Virus record (IMG/VR): IMGVR_UViG_3300009032_000011
Location: 1-29,103 of that record
DNA length: 29,103 bases
From: a virus
Direction: 5' to 3' (one strand)
The notes under the pieces are model-generated. The model worked only from the letters and a program-made list of their open reading frames with translations, did no database searches and had not been told where the DNA came from. Position numbers and translations under genes: made by a program. Below, one piece after another: positions 13,550 through 22,075 of this stretch. Numbering within the stretch: the stretch's first letter is position 1; the number at the start of each line of letters is the position of its first letter.

Positions 13550-16500
13550 TAAAATGATTCCGCAAAAGTTCCACCACGCTCACGCTGTTGAGCTACAGCA
13601 AGTACCGCAGCCTCTACCGCTCGGTCTTCCATCATCGCCATAGCTCTCATAATATCGCCTTCAACACCAGGCGACGCCCCACGAGCATCAATATGGTACA
13701 CATTTGAGCCTGAACCATTTGATCCACCTTGAGCCGCTACTTTGAGCATACCTTGTAAATGACCAAGAGGCAGGATGGCTTCTGGCCCTGCTTCTCCTAT
13801 TAACCCAAGCGTAGGACCAGTCACTATGCCTCCACTGGCAAAAGCAGGGACATTCGTATTTACAGGAGAAGATGTGTTGGGCTGCATATCGAGAACCTTT
13901 TTTGCATTCCCATCAATACTGGCCGACACGTTCAGTTGTACATTTTTTGTGCTACTGTCTGGAATATCCTTTATTGTATCAAGATATTTCTTAGCTTCAG
14001 TTTGAGCCTTTGTCCAAACATCTGCCAATGCTGATGAGTTACTTTGCATATCTGCAATAACCCCACCTAGAGTTCGAGTAGTGGCATCTTTGATTGCATC
14101 CAGACTGGTAAGCCCACGAGACTGAAGCGCTGCGAAGAACGCATCTACATAAGCAGGGTCCGATCCAGCTTGAAGTAGTGCTGCTTTCCATTCATCAAAA
14201 CTTGTAACGCTAGCTTCCCCAGCTTCTATAGCTGCATTCTTTATGCCCTGAATGGCGTCCATGCCGTCGCCACCAGACTGAATAATTTGGTCAAAGCCAC
14301 CTTTCATATTTTTCACACCTACGAGACCTTCGCCAAAAGCTTGAGACACACCTTGTAGGTTCACTTCCACTTCGTGCCAGCTCATCGAGCCTTCTTCGCC
14401 AGCTTTCTCAAAGGCATCAGTCATATCCTGTTGACTCACGCCGAGCTGTGCCATCATCAACCGCGCATTGTCGATGTTTCCAACTAAATTCTCTTGAAGA
14501 ATGGCGCCAATTTGCCCACCAACATCTTGAGTAATACCGAGTACTTTTGTAAGTCCTGTGCCTATGGAATCGAATACTTGAGTACTTTGAGGCCCATATT
14601 GCTGTTGCTGTTTATCGGCCCACCCTGGATTATTGAATCGGTCGCTGCTTCCAAACTGAAAATTCCCGTTGAATGGCTGCATCTTTCCGTCAGAACCAAA
14701 AAATGAAGTGTGCTTATCTTTGAAAGCGTCTTCTAAGAAACTCTCTACTTGCTTTCGCGCAATCGTATCTTTGTTTTTTGGTCCACCGCCGAGCGTGCCG
14801 CCGAGAAAACTCCCGACAACCTTCCCGATAGAGCTACCAATACTAGCGCCAGCAGGACCACCTAAAACAGCGCCGATTCCAGCACCAGCAATTTGACCAC
14901 CACCTTCAAAAGTTGACTTGGTATTTTTGCCGATTTTACTGAAAGATTGTAACGTGTCAGTTGCAATTCCAAGATATCCGGTCATGCTGCTCATGCCACC
15001 GGAAAGGCCCGTCAAGCTTGAACTTAAATCTGAAGTGCCCGTGCCAAGAGACGAGAGGCTCATTGACTTATCGAGATTGCCGGACAGTGCTTGGCCTATC
15101 AAGTCGCCACCACCACTACCACTGCTTCCGAGGCCAAGGCCGCTCATTATGCTGCCGAAGATGTCACCACTTCCACCACTTGAGCCACCGCCGCCAAGCA
15201 ACGAAGAGAAGATGTCTCCCGTGCCCATTTGACCATTGATTAAGTTACCGAGTTGGCCGAATCCACCTTTACCTTTTCCAGTAGTCAGCCCACCAAGAAT
15301 ACCTCCAAACATATCGGCATACTCTCCACCGACACCGAAGTTTTTGAACATCCCACTCATGCCCTCTGTAAGAGAGGAAGCAAGTTCTTCTCCTGCCGCC
15401 TTCATCTCTTTCATGGTCCCCATTGAGCCACTCAACGCTTGGTCAAATGCGCGTGAGTGCTCTGCTGTATCTTGCATCGAGGAGCCAAGATTCTTCAGCC
15501 CTTCCATGTCGCCAGCGGCCATGAGCTGCGTGATGCTTTCAGTAAGTGGGTCGATTAATTTCTTACCGGCGGCAAGCTCGTACAGTTCTTTTTGGGTATC
15601 TTTTAACTTTTCATTAAGTTGCGTTTGGTTACGATTCCATTCGTTGAAGTCCCCCTTGCCATCGCTTAGTGATTTGCGAAATTGGTCAAGCGCATCCTTG
15701 TTGCCTTTGAAACTTTCGGCCAGCTTGTTGAGTCCGTCGTAGTCATTTGCCTTGAGTAACTCAGTAATATTTTTACGAAGAGGGTCCATGTCGTGGTTCA
15801 AATCCGACATCACGCTCTTGAGGTCTTCTCCGGTACGCTTCCACGATTCGCCAAGCTTTTTACCTTCATCTCCTGCGCCCTTGCTTGTATTTTTAATAGA
15901 CGTAAGGAGAGAGCTAAACGCTTGGTCTACTCCTGCCGTGGCAGCCTGAGTGGGAGGAATCATCTTTGCGCCAAGCGTGGCGAAGTTTTCCCCGACTCCG
16001 TTCACTAAGTCAGGAACAGAAGAAGGACCAATCACAGAATCGTAAAGTCCTTCGAAGGTCGCTTTTACATCATCAGTAAAGCCAACGACTGCTTGTTTTG
16101 CACCGTCGAACTTTCCGGTAAACCATTCTTGAACTCCTTCCACCATCATTTGTACTGAGGCAAGAACGTTATCCTTCATGCCAACAAAAGCTTCCCCAAT
16201 ACCTTGAGCAAAAGCTAGAGCAGAGCCTAGTGCTTCGTCTGTTACTTGAGTAACGATACGTCCAATTTCAGACAGCCCAACGTTGACGTCGGCAGCAAAG
16301 TGGTCAATCATTGGGCTGATAGTGTCCCACTCGTACCACACTGCAATGGCGGCACCCACCAGTGCAGCTACTACTCCCAACGGTGTGAATAGAAGCGTGA
16401 GGCTTCCTGCCATCAACACCCCGCCTTGTGCAGCAATTCTAAAGACAGGACCGAGCCGAGCCACCCAACCAAATAGGAATCCGACAACCTTTATTACTGG

Positions 16501-17631
16501 CCCAACCACTACCAATATTACACCAGCGCCAGCTATGAATTCACGAACCGCCGGACTAAGACCAGCGAATGCTTCTCCTGCTGACTTCAGAATTGGAGTC
16601 AGCTCCTTCATTAGTTCGGTTAAACCTTTTAGTATCGGAGAGCCAAGAGGCTCTAAGGCTACTTCGACTTGGTGACGAAACTTTGTAAGACGGTCAGAGA
16701 ATGAATCTGTGTCGTCTACTGCTTTGCCAATAGTTTCAGTTGATCCCTGAATGCCAGCTATAAAATCATCTACACTAAGTTTCCCTTGCCGAATCAGAGA
16801 GGCAAGTTGTGGCCCAGCTTTGTTACCAAAGATTTCAATTGCAGCGGCCGCCGCAGCGGTATCGCTAGGTGCTTTTTTGAGTGCATTAAACGTCAGCTGC
16901 AATGCTGCGCCCATGTCTTTAACGCCAGCCTTAGAGAATTTTGTGACGGCAACATTAAAAGCGCCCATCACGTTACCAGCGTCGAGTCCGTTCTTGCCTA
17001 GCAAGGCAAACATTGAGGCACTTTGCTCAAGGCCCAATCCGAGACGCTGTAATGTGGGTTGGAATGAAGCAACAGTTTGCGCCAGCTCTCCTACGTTGGC
17101 ATTTGTTTTCTGTCCCACTTTGAACAGAAAGTCCATCGTAGAGCTTTGCTTATCCGTAGCTACCTGCCACGAGTTGAACAGAGACACTGTGCCCTTAACG
17201 GTAGTAGCGAGGTCTTGTCCAGTAACCTGAGCCAAGCCAGTTACTTGTTTTGAAAGAGCTGCGAGAGGTTTCCCTGTGAGACCAAGCCCTGTGTTGAGTT
17301 CGGCAATGACGTTACCAACTTCTTTTGCACCTTGAGTACTTTCAACAAAAACTGCTTTGAAGGTACCTTGTAAAGAATCTAGCGCGTCCCCAGTTGCGCC
17401 AGTTTTGGCACGAATGGTATCAAACGCTTCATCCATGTCTTTGGCGGCAGCAATAGCAGCCGCACCCACCAAGCCAAGTGGTACCGTAAACGCAGAGGTA
17501 AATTGTTTACCGATTCGCTCAACATTTTTCCCAAGCCCCGAAAAGGTCTTCGAGACTTGGTTCATGTCGGCTGAGAACTTTGCAAAGGAACCGCGTAGTT
17601 CTACAAATAGGGTGGCTACTTCTTTTGCCAT
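13549..17631 (-). CDS. Tail tape measure protein (1360 aa)
   Basis: By far the longest gene. Residues 1-350 are helical and hold a PhageMin_Tail core (the GLDAGNVMGAFN and NKAGPQLASLIRQGKLSVDD stretches). About 365-430 are hydrophobic (VILVVVGPVIKVVGFLFGWV and beyond), the usual membrane-active segments, followed by long coiled helices, a Gly/Ser-rich region near 795-860, and a C-terminal tail. Its length sets the tail length, and it is ejected ahead of DNA and helps cross the inner membrane. The ATG shares one base with the preceding stop (TAATG) and follows GGAGG. It is assembled with the tail chaperones just upstream. Confidence 0.93.
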   Translation of the reverse strand: MAKEVATLFVELRGSFAKFSADMNQVSKTFSGLGKNVERIGKQFTSAFTVPLGLVGAAAIAAAKDMDEAFDTIRAKTGATGDALDSLQGTFKAVFVESTQGAKEVGNVIAELNTGLGLTGKPLAALSKQVTGLAQVTGQDLATTVKGTVSLFNSWQVATDKQSSTMDFLFKVGQKTNANVGELAQTVASFQPTLQRLGLGLEQSASMFALLGKNGLDAGNVMGAFNVAVTKFSKAGVKDMGAALQLTFNALKKAPSDTAAAAAAIEIFGNKAGPQLASLIRQGKLSVDDFIAGIQGSTETIGKAVDDTDSFSDRLTKFRHQVEVALEPLGSPILKGLTELMKELTPILKSAGEAFAGLSPAVREFIAGAGVILVVVGPVIKVVGFLFGWVARLGPVFRIAAQGGVLMAGSLTLLFTPLGVVAALVGAAIAVWYEWDTISPMIDHFAADVNVGLSEIGRIVTQVTDEALGSALAFAQGIGEAFVGMKDNVLASVQMMVEGVQEWFTGKFDGAKQAVVGFTDDVKATFEGLYDSVIGPSSVPDLVNGVGENFATLGAKMIPPTQAATAGVDQAFSSLLTSIKNTSKGAGDEGKKLGESWKRTGEDLKSVMSDLNHDMDPLRKNITELLKANDYDGLNKLAESFKGNKDALDQFRKSLSDGKGDFNEWNRNQTQLNEKLKDTQKELYELAAGKKLIDPLTESITQLMAAGDMEGLKNLGSSMQDTAEHSRAFDQALSGSMGTMKEMKAAGEELASSLTEGMSGMFKNFGVGGEYADMFGGILGGLTTGKGKGGFGQLGNLINGQMGTGDIFSSLLGGGGSSGGSGDIFGSIMSGLGLGSSGSGGGDLIGQALSGNLDKSMSLSSLGTGTSDLSSSLTGLSGGMSSMTGYLGIATDTLQSFSKIGKNTKSTFEGGGQIAGAGIGAVLGGPAGASIGSSIGKVVGSFLGGTLGGGPKNKDTIARKQVESFLEDAFKDKHTSFFGSDGKMQPFNGNFQFGSSDRFNNPGWADKQQQQYGPQSTQVFDSIGTGLTKVLGITQDVGGQIGAILQENLVGNIDNARLMMAQLGVSQQDMTDAFEKAGEEGSMSWHEVEVNLQGVSQAFGEGLVGVKNMKGGFDQIIQSGGDGMDAIQGIKNAAIEAGEASVTSFDEWKAALLQAGSDPAYVDAFFAALQSRGLTSLDAIKDATTRTLGGVIADMQSNSSALADVWTKAQTEAKKYLDTIKDIPDSSTKNVQLNVSASIDGNAKKVLDMQPNTSSPVNTNVPAFASGGIVTGPTLGLIGEAGPEAILPLGHLQGMLKVAAQGGSNGSGSNVYHIDARGASPGVEGDIMRAMAMMEDRAVEAAVLAVAQQRERGGTFAESF

Positions 17632-17969
17632 TATTCGTCGCCTCCACGACGACGAAGTTTCTCGCGTGCTTTCTCAGCCGCATCTGCGTGTGGACGCACC
17701 ATCGTGTCCCAGTATTGCTTCAGGTCGTTGCCAGTCTTCTTCTTTGGGGTATCATACACTGGCATAAAGTCCTGCGCGACGAAGGGTTTTTTCTGTTTTG
17801 AATGGTCACGGTGAGCATTGGCGATGGTACTTGCTACAATTCCAAACCCAAGATCTTGATGCTTCTTGGTGGCATCAAATCGTTTCCCCAGGTAGTGAAA
17901 CTGTATAGGTGTCAATCTTTTAAACTGCTCATCCGTAAGCCCATAGTCATAAACCGCAATCGACCACAT
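17631..17969 (-). CDS. Tail assembly chaperone, downstream (gpT-like) domain, made by -1 frameshift
   Basis: This frame reads LMWSIAVYDYGLTDEQF and a basic C-terminus, like the T part of gpGT chaperones of lambda-type tails. The ATG at 17969 has no ribosome site. The frame is open without a stop all the way back to the A_AAA_AAG site at 18020-18014 in the -1 frame, giving a junction peptide GATDRIEDSEINWLL. So the product is almost certainly only made as a G-T fusion by frameshifting. The fusion binds the tape measure and recruits tail tube subunits. Confidence 0.82.
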   Translation of the reverse strand: MWSIAVYDYGLTDEQFKRLTPIQFHYLGKRFDATKKHQDLGFGIVASTIANAHRDHSKQKKPFVAQDFMPVYDTPKKKTGNDLKQYWDTMVRPHADAAEKAREKLRRRGGDE

Positions 17970-17995
17970 TAGGAGCCAGTTGATTTCTGAATCCT

Positions 17996-18346
17996 CTATG
18001 CGGTCGGTTGCTCCTTTTTTTCGGCATCGCCCTCCTTCGCAGGTTCAGCAGGTGGCATGGTGCGTCCCAACATTTCATTTATCATCGGCGCAAACTGTTG
18101 AAGCTTTTGCATTGACACCATCTTGCTGAAGTCTTCAAGTGTTAGAGATGGGTCGTCAGTGAGTAATCCGGCCCACAATAGGTACCGAAGGTCATTAACG
18201 CCCATATCATCCCACTTAATTAACTTGAATAAACTTTTTCCAACGCGCTTCTCCAGCTCACAGAAAGCGTTTAAGTCAAGTACGAAGTTTCGTTTGCGGT
18301 CAAGGTCAACTACGATTGCAGGTGATGCCTGTTTTGCATTTGTCAT
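17996..18346 (-). CDS. Tail assembly chaperone (gpG-like), 116 aa
   Basis: The protein begins with VVDLDRKRNFVLDLNAFCEL, followed by a helical stretch with KLIKWDDMGVNDLRYLLWAG, the form of gpG-like tail chaperones lying between tail tube and tape measure genes. It ends EKKEQPTA shortly after a heptanucleotide slippery site (18020-18014). Most ribosomes make this G form; a minority should shift -1 into the 17631-17969 frame. It keeps the tape measure soluble and guides tail tube assembly. Confidence 0.82.
   Translation of the reverse strand: MTNAKQASPAIVVDLDRKRNFVLDLNAFCELEKRVGKSLFKLIKWDDMGVNDLRYLLWAGLLTDDPSLTLEDFSKMVSMQKLQQFAPMINEMLGRTMPPAEPAKEGDAEKKEQPTA
18014..18020 (-). promoter_or_regulatory. 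Programmed -1 ribosomal frameshift site, A_AAA_AAG
   Basis: On the coding strand the codons GAA AAA AAG hold the canonical heptamer A_AAA_AAG in the correct phase. After a one-base back-slip, the reading frame continues open into the gpT-like frame ending at 17631. The site is seven codons before the G stop codon. This is the conserved arrangement of lambda-like tail chaperone genes. Confidence 0.85.
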
Positions 18347-18382
18347 ATTATAAGTAGCGCCTCTCTTCGCTACGGTTATGTA

Positions 18383-19150
18383 TTAAAGACGGGTAATCGG
18401 CCCCGTGATTTTGATAGTTGCGCTCGCCATCAACTTATCATCAATTTTTGCAGACGGCGTAAAATCCGTCACGTACCCAGCAAAGCTATCGGTAGATGCG
18501 GCGGTATCAGTCCAAACGATGCGGTAATTTCTAACGAGTCTGGCTAATTGGTCGGAACGAAGTCCACCTTGGTTCGCGTTACCTGGAAGGTAATTCAAAT
18601 CAAAGCTGATTTCAGTACCATCGAGCAAGCTCGGAATGAACTCACGGAACGCATTCGGTGACGCCATGTGCGTTGCATCAATAAGCTCCAACTTAACACC
18701 AGGTCCACTGATGTTGGTGATTTCGGCAAGAGTTGTAAAAACCTCTGTTCCTGCCAGGCCACCGCTAAGAACCGCTGAAGCACCAGCCACGATGACACTT
18801 GCTCCTGTTCCTGTACTTATGTTGGCATCAAAGAATTCATCGAACGTTGCGCTTGCGTAGAGATTCGCAATTGCTTGCAGAACGGTAGTGGTTGACAAGC
18901 CGCCAGAGTCCGTGGCTGCGTTAATCAGAACTGACGTTTGAGTAATAACTTGGCTGTAAGCTGTGCTATTTCCTGATACCACAATTCCGAAAGTCAACGC
19001 ATTGCCATAGACACCAGCTGTTTTAGCCAGAACTTTAAGCTGTGCATTGCTGGTTCCGATGATTTTAGAAGCTTTTGTGCCAGCTCCTACACCGCCGTCG
19101 CCCCGTTGAAGCAGTGTTCCAAATCCCGAAGTTCCTTCTGTTGCTGCCAT
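18383..19150 (-). CDS. Major tail tube protein with an inserted domain (255 aa)
   Basis: The core matches lambda-like tail tube proteins: residues 1-20 (GFGTLLQRGDGG) continue at 134 in TEVFTTLAEITNISGPG, then SFDLNYLPG and a C-terminal end SATIKITGPITRL. Between them (about residues 24-133) sits an extra 110-residue, Ser/Thr/Gly-rich domain which also occurs in the connector protein (20362-21309). The core builds the hexameric tube; the insert would most easily project outward. GGGAG precedes the ATG. Confidence 0.86.
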   Translation of the reverse strand: MAATEGTSGFGTLLQRGDGGVGAGTKASKIIGTSNAQLKVLAKTAGVYGNALTFGIVVSGNSTAYSQVITQTSVLINAATDSGGLSTTTVLQAIANLYASATFDEFFDANISTGTGASVIVAGASAVLSGGLAGTEVFTTLAEITNISGPGVKLELIDATHMASPNAFREFIPSLLDGTEISFDLNYLPGNANQGGLRSDQLARLVRNYRIVWTDTAASTDSFAGYVTDFTPSAKIDDKLMASATIKITGPITRL

Positions 19151-19185
19151 ATAATATTCTCCCTAATTAAATAATGTGAAATATC

Positions 19186-19578
19186 CTACTCGTTGTACCA
19201 CACGCGATAGTCTTGTGTAACACGTCTCAATTCCAGCGAATCGGAGTATCCGTCCATTTCGTCCAGTAGTAAGACGCCCTGAAGGTTTACTCCGCTTTGT
19301 ATTCCCCTAAATCCGTCGATGGCTTCACGTATGGTCTTTCCAATGGCACGCGCTGCCTTCACGCTCTTAGCGTACACGTCAATCTGTACTCTTGCAGCAG
19401 CCAAACCGCTCGGTCCAGTAAGACTGTGCACACGAGGTGCATCTATGCGTGTCATCGTGACGTATGGAAGTGTTGGTGGTTCTGGTGCTTCGGCAAAATA
19501 AATCCGTGTGCTCACTAAAGCAGTCAACGGCGCGGTTGCCAGCAGTTTGTTAATAAGTCCAACTTCTGCTTCAGCCAT
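19186..19578 (-). CDS. Tail completion/terminator protein, DUF3168-like (130 aa)
   Basis: The 130 residues match the DUF3168 type: an N-terminal helix (VGLINKLLATAPLTALVSTR), IYFAEAPEPPTLPYVTM, a strand region with ARVQIDVYAKS, and helix AIGKTIREAIDGF. Proteins of this type cap the tail tube and join it to the head (gpU-like). It overlaps the gp10-like gene by eight bases and precedes the tail tube gene, the usual order. Confidence 0.83.
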   Translation of the reverse strand: MAEAEVGLINKLLATAPLTALVSTRIYFAEAPEPPTLPYVTMTRIDAPRVHSLTGPSGLAAARVQIDVYAKSVKAARAIGKTIREAIDGFRGIQSGVNLQGVLLLDEMDGYSDSLELRRVTQDYRVWYNE

Positions 19579-20005
19579 TGCCTAATTTCTTCCATTGTTT
19601 TGCGACAGAACTACCAATATCTGTGGCGATTAAATTCTGAATCTCTTCCTTGGTGGAATCAAACGCGGGTCGCATAAAAGGTGCTGGCCCTTTGTTGCCA
19701 GCCTTTATAACTTTGTTCCCTCTTTTAATTACCCACTTATGGCCGTATTCAATCAAAGGAGCGTAAAAAAGAGGAGTCTCAACATAGTAAGCTCGCTCCA
19801 CTTCAGTGATTTTTTTAGCACGTCCAACAATACTTTTTTGCAACTGCCCAGAATGCCTCGGTACGATGCTTTGAGTACGGTCGGCTAAAAGACGCCCAGC
19901 TTTTTTAAGCGCACTACCCAGGATGTTGCGTGCCACCTTCTCCGGTAAATCTTGGAGTCCTTTGGCGAAGTTCTTTAGTTGAGGAATCTCTATGGTTATG
20001 CTCAC
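19571..20005 (-). CDS. HK97 gp10-like tail/head-tail protein (144 aa)
   Basis: The signature of the HK97-gp10 family is clear: ALKKAGRLLADRTQSIVPRH with SGQLQKSI, then YYVETPLFYAPLIEYGHKW and PAPFMRPAFDS. The family closes the head-tail joint. The start is a GTG at 20005 which overlaps the preceding stop as GTGA, so translation is coupled to the head-tail adaptor gene. Confidence 0.87.
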   Translation of the reverse strand: MSITIEIPQLKNFAKGLQDLPEKVARNILGSALKKAGRLLADRTQSIVPRHSGQLQKSIVGRAKKITEVERAYYVETPLFYAPLIEYGHKWVIKRGNKVIKAGNKGPAPFMRPAFDSTKEEIQNLIATDIGSSVAKQWKKLGNG

Positions 20006-20349
20006 GGTGCCAAGCCCTCCACATATTCACCTGCAATCTCGGTAAGCTCTCGCCTTCCAAGCTCGGTTATGCCCAGCACTTTATACACTTGATTGTCGTG
20101 CTCGATGCGATCTCTCTCGCTCACGTCCGTGCAATACTGCACGCGAAAATTGGTAAGCTTTACAGCACGCGAGCTATTTGAATCATACTTTTCGGCTATC
20201 GAAATGTGGTTTACTTCGGCCCACATTTGACGGTTACGCGCGAAGCTTTCCACTGGCTCATTCATTTCATTGAACGTAGTGGTGGCTTGCAGGAGCCAAA
20301 TTCTCCTGTCTCTTTTTCCTGCCACTGCTTGAGGGAACCCGAATGCCAC
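20002..20349 (-). CDS. Head-tail adaptor (SPP1 gp16-like), 115 aa
   Basis: The protein shows the head-tail adaptor pattern: an N-terminal basic segment (GKRDRRIWLLQAT), NEMNEPVESFA, W-AEV, and a C-terminal DRIEHDNQVYKVLGITELGR. Members form the ring between portal/connector and tail completion proteins. A GTG start at 20349 is supported by GGAGG seven bases upstream. It follows the connector gene with a 12-base gap. Confidence 0.83.
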   Translation of the reverse strand: MAFGFPQAVAGKRDRRIWLLQATTTFNEMNEPVESFARNRQMWAEVNHISIAEKYDSNSSRAVKLTNFRVQYCTDVSERDRIEHDNQVYKVLGITELGRRELTEIAGEYVEGLAP

Positions 20350-20361
20350 CTATTGCCTCCG

Positions 20362-21309
20362 TTAAAATCTAAAGTCACGATGCGAAGCCAACAACCATTC
20401 CGCAGCCTGTGGAATTATAAGAGCTGTAATACCTGGATTCACTTGCACGCTTTCACGGTTCGTGTACCAGTGCCCAATCATGAGTTTCATGGCGTGCCGA
20501 ATTTCAAAAGGCACCGAGTCGCCATCGTCGCCATATCCCACAATAAAATCCACTTCCACTGGTGCATGTCTGTACGTGTTCACATAAGGCCAGGATTGCC
20601 CAGGACTAAGTGCCATCAAGGCAGGGACATTCTTATTATCCAATTTAAAAATGGAGTATGGGGCGCTTAGAGTTTGAAGAGCCTCATTCTGGTCATAATA
20701 ACGCACCTCATCTACGCTTTGCACGTTCCCCCAATCAAGTTTCAAATAGTCATTTGAGCAAGGAAAAGACCGTAAACGCTTGGTCATAGTTTGAGTAAGA
20801 AGTCTTTTGCGAAGTAATGTTTCAGTTTGGCCCTGAGCTACCATTATCAATGTGGTAACGTAGTCGTCTTCGTAACTCAATCCGTCCACGCCACCACTAA
20901 AGGACGCAACAGTCGCCGCTGCAAGCAGTCCTGTACCATTGCCAGCACCTTGCGTGGCCGTTATTTTTTGGGCAATAAGGGGAGAGTTTAGTAGTGCCGC
21001 AATCACATCATTCACAGTGCTTGTGGCAACACCGCCTGAGCTAGTGGCAAGATTGATGGTAAAAATGTCTGAAGCAAAAGATACAGAAAGTGGGGTATCG
21101 TTACCGCCGTTGATTATTACAGCCTGCCATCCGTTGGAAGAGATTCCGTCAAACTTTGCAGTCAATAACAAAAGGGAATTACCACTACCGAAAGTCTTAG
21201 AGGCTTGAGCACCAGCCGCATAATCATCTACACGGAGATGTTTCTTAGTCTCAGCGAGCGAGATAACCAAGCCCGAAGGAGGTGTTGTAATGTAATAAAC
21301 ATCACTCAT
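20362..21309 (-). CDS. Head-tail connector (gp6-like) with an inserted domain (315 aa)
   Basis: Connector proteins of the gp6 type usually have 100-200 residues. Here the N-terminus (LVISLAETKKHLRVDD) continues at about residue 146 in YEDDYVTTLIMVAQGQTETL, with the rest (PFEIRHAMKLMIGHWYTNRE) as expected. An extra stretch of about 115 residues (30-144) interrupts the helical bundle and is homologous to the insert of the tail tube protein: both begin near ASK, contain a SGG-(S/T)T block, and end in a SGG motif. The core docks under the portal ring. The start overlaps the previous gene's stop by four bases. Confidence 0.85.
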   Translation of the reverse strand: MSDVYYITTPPSGLVISLAETKKHLRVDDYAAGAQASKTFGSGNSLLLLTAKFDGISSNGWQAVIINGGNDTPLSVSFASDIFTINLATSSGGVATSTVNDVIAALLNSPLIAQKITATQGAGNGTGLLAAATVASFSGGVDGLSYEDDYVTTLIMVAQGQTETLLRKRLLTQTMTKRLRSFPCSNDYLKLDWGNVQSVDEVRYYDQNEALQTLSAPYSIFKLDNKNVPALMALSPGQSWPYVNTYRHAPVEVDFIVGYGDDGDSVPFEIRHAMKLMIGHWYTNRESVQVNPGITALIIPQAAEWLLASHRDFRF

Positions 21310-21503
21310 TTGTCTCTTCTCTCCATGCGCTCAAAGGCACTTTCTGGATTAGATGCGGTAACTCTTTCAACGATGGAAGCGACATTTGCTCGAACTAACG
21401 ATTTCGCTTCCTCGACTTCACAAACATAAAGCTGACCTTTTCGGAAAAAGGTATCTTCGTGCTGTACGTCTTTATAGAACCGGACTTCACAAACTTCTGC
21501 CAT
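21306..21503 (-). CDS. Small hypothetical protein (65 aa) in head-tail operon
   Basis: An ATG at 21503 is chosen over a TTG at 21536 because the latter falls inside the terminator stem; AAAGG lies four bases before the ATG. The product begins MAEVCEVRFYKDVQHED and contains FFRKGQLYVCEVEEAKSLV, like small phage proteins with an SH3-like start, and ends with charged residues. The stop overlaps the connector start (ATGA). Being directly behind the terminator, its expression depends on read-through or a local promoter. Role unknown. Confidence 0.6.
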   Translation of the reverse strand: MAEVCEVRFYKDVQHEDTFFRKGQLYVCEVEEAKSLVRANVASIVERVTASNPESAFERMERRDK

Positions 21504-21516
21504 GTAGCCTTTAGAG

Positions 21517-21549
21517 TAAAAAGCGTGCCGCCACAATCGACGGCACGCT
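21517..21549 (-). terminator. Intrinsic terminator behind the capsid/decoration genes
   Basis: On the minus strand a perfect nine-base stem, AGCGTGCCG with CGGCACGCT and a ten-base loop, is followed by TTTTT. It lies 16 bases after the stop of the 152-aa gene and before the next small gene. It would end most transcripts from the capsid unit and reduce expression of the tail genes relative to the capsid. Confidence 0.85.
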
Positions 21550-21564
21550 CAAGTGACTTAACAC

Positions 21565-22023
21565 TTAGCCACTAAGCCCATATCTTCCACCAGAAGCCAC
21601 AATCATGACGCCCCCAAGAACGGGACTGTCAACAACTTCCGTTGCCTTCAATCGGACAAAAGGCTTATCGCCTAATGCGAGTCCTTCCATCTGGTCTGTA
21701 ATTGCCAACTCATATGTCTCTGCGCTGCCGGCCGTGGTTGTAAAACCAGTGGTAGTAGCTAGAGTCCAAGCACCAGCAACGCCAGCATTCGTAATCCTTC
21801 TGTAGTAGAAGGGGATGGCAGCTTCCGTGGTACCACTTCCGTCAGTAGCTTTGGTAAGCGTGACAGTGCTGGTACCAGTAACCCCAACGCCCTTAATGAC
21901 GAAAAAATTCGCCCTGCTAAACGTCTTCATATTCACGGCAGTCGATACAATCGATGCCGAAAAAGCGTCAGCTACAGGAGCAAGCCCCTGTATAACTTTA
22001 CTTTCAGTATTAATATTACTCAT
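21565..22023 (-). CDS. Probable head decoration/fibre protein (152 aa)
   Basis: ATG 22023 follows AGGAG. The protein is Thr/Ala/Gly-rich, beta-rich (STVTLTKATDGSGTTEAAIP, PFYYRRITNAG, AWTLATTTGFTTTAG) and lies immediately after the major capsid gene, with the terminator following. Position, size and strand-rich composition suit a capsid decoration or stabilising protein, made in large amounts like the capsid. I do not recognise a specific family. Confidence 0.65.
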   Translation of the reverse strand: MSNINTESKVIQGLAPVADAFSASIVSTAVNMKTFSRANFFVIKGVGVTGTSTVTLTKATDGSGTTEAAIPFYYRRITNAGVAGAWTLATTTGFTTTAGSAETYELAITDQMEGLALGDKPFVRLKATEVVDSPVLGGVMIVASGGRYGLSG

Positions 22024-22075
22024 AAAACAATTCTCCTAAGATTTACTCAATTTAAAGGTTACTTATCAACTAAGA

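Noticed and set aside
14918-17230. Long + strand frames opposite the tape measure gene
   Set aside because: They are Pro/Ser-rich shadows of the Gly/Ala/Lys-rich tape measure codons and lack ribosome sites.
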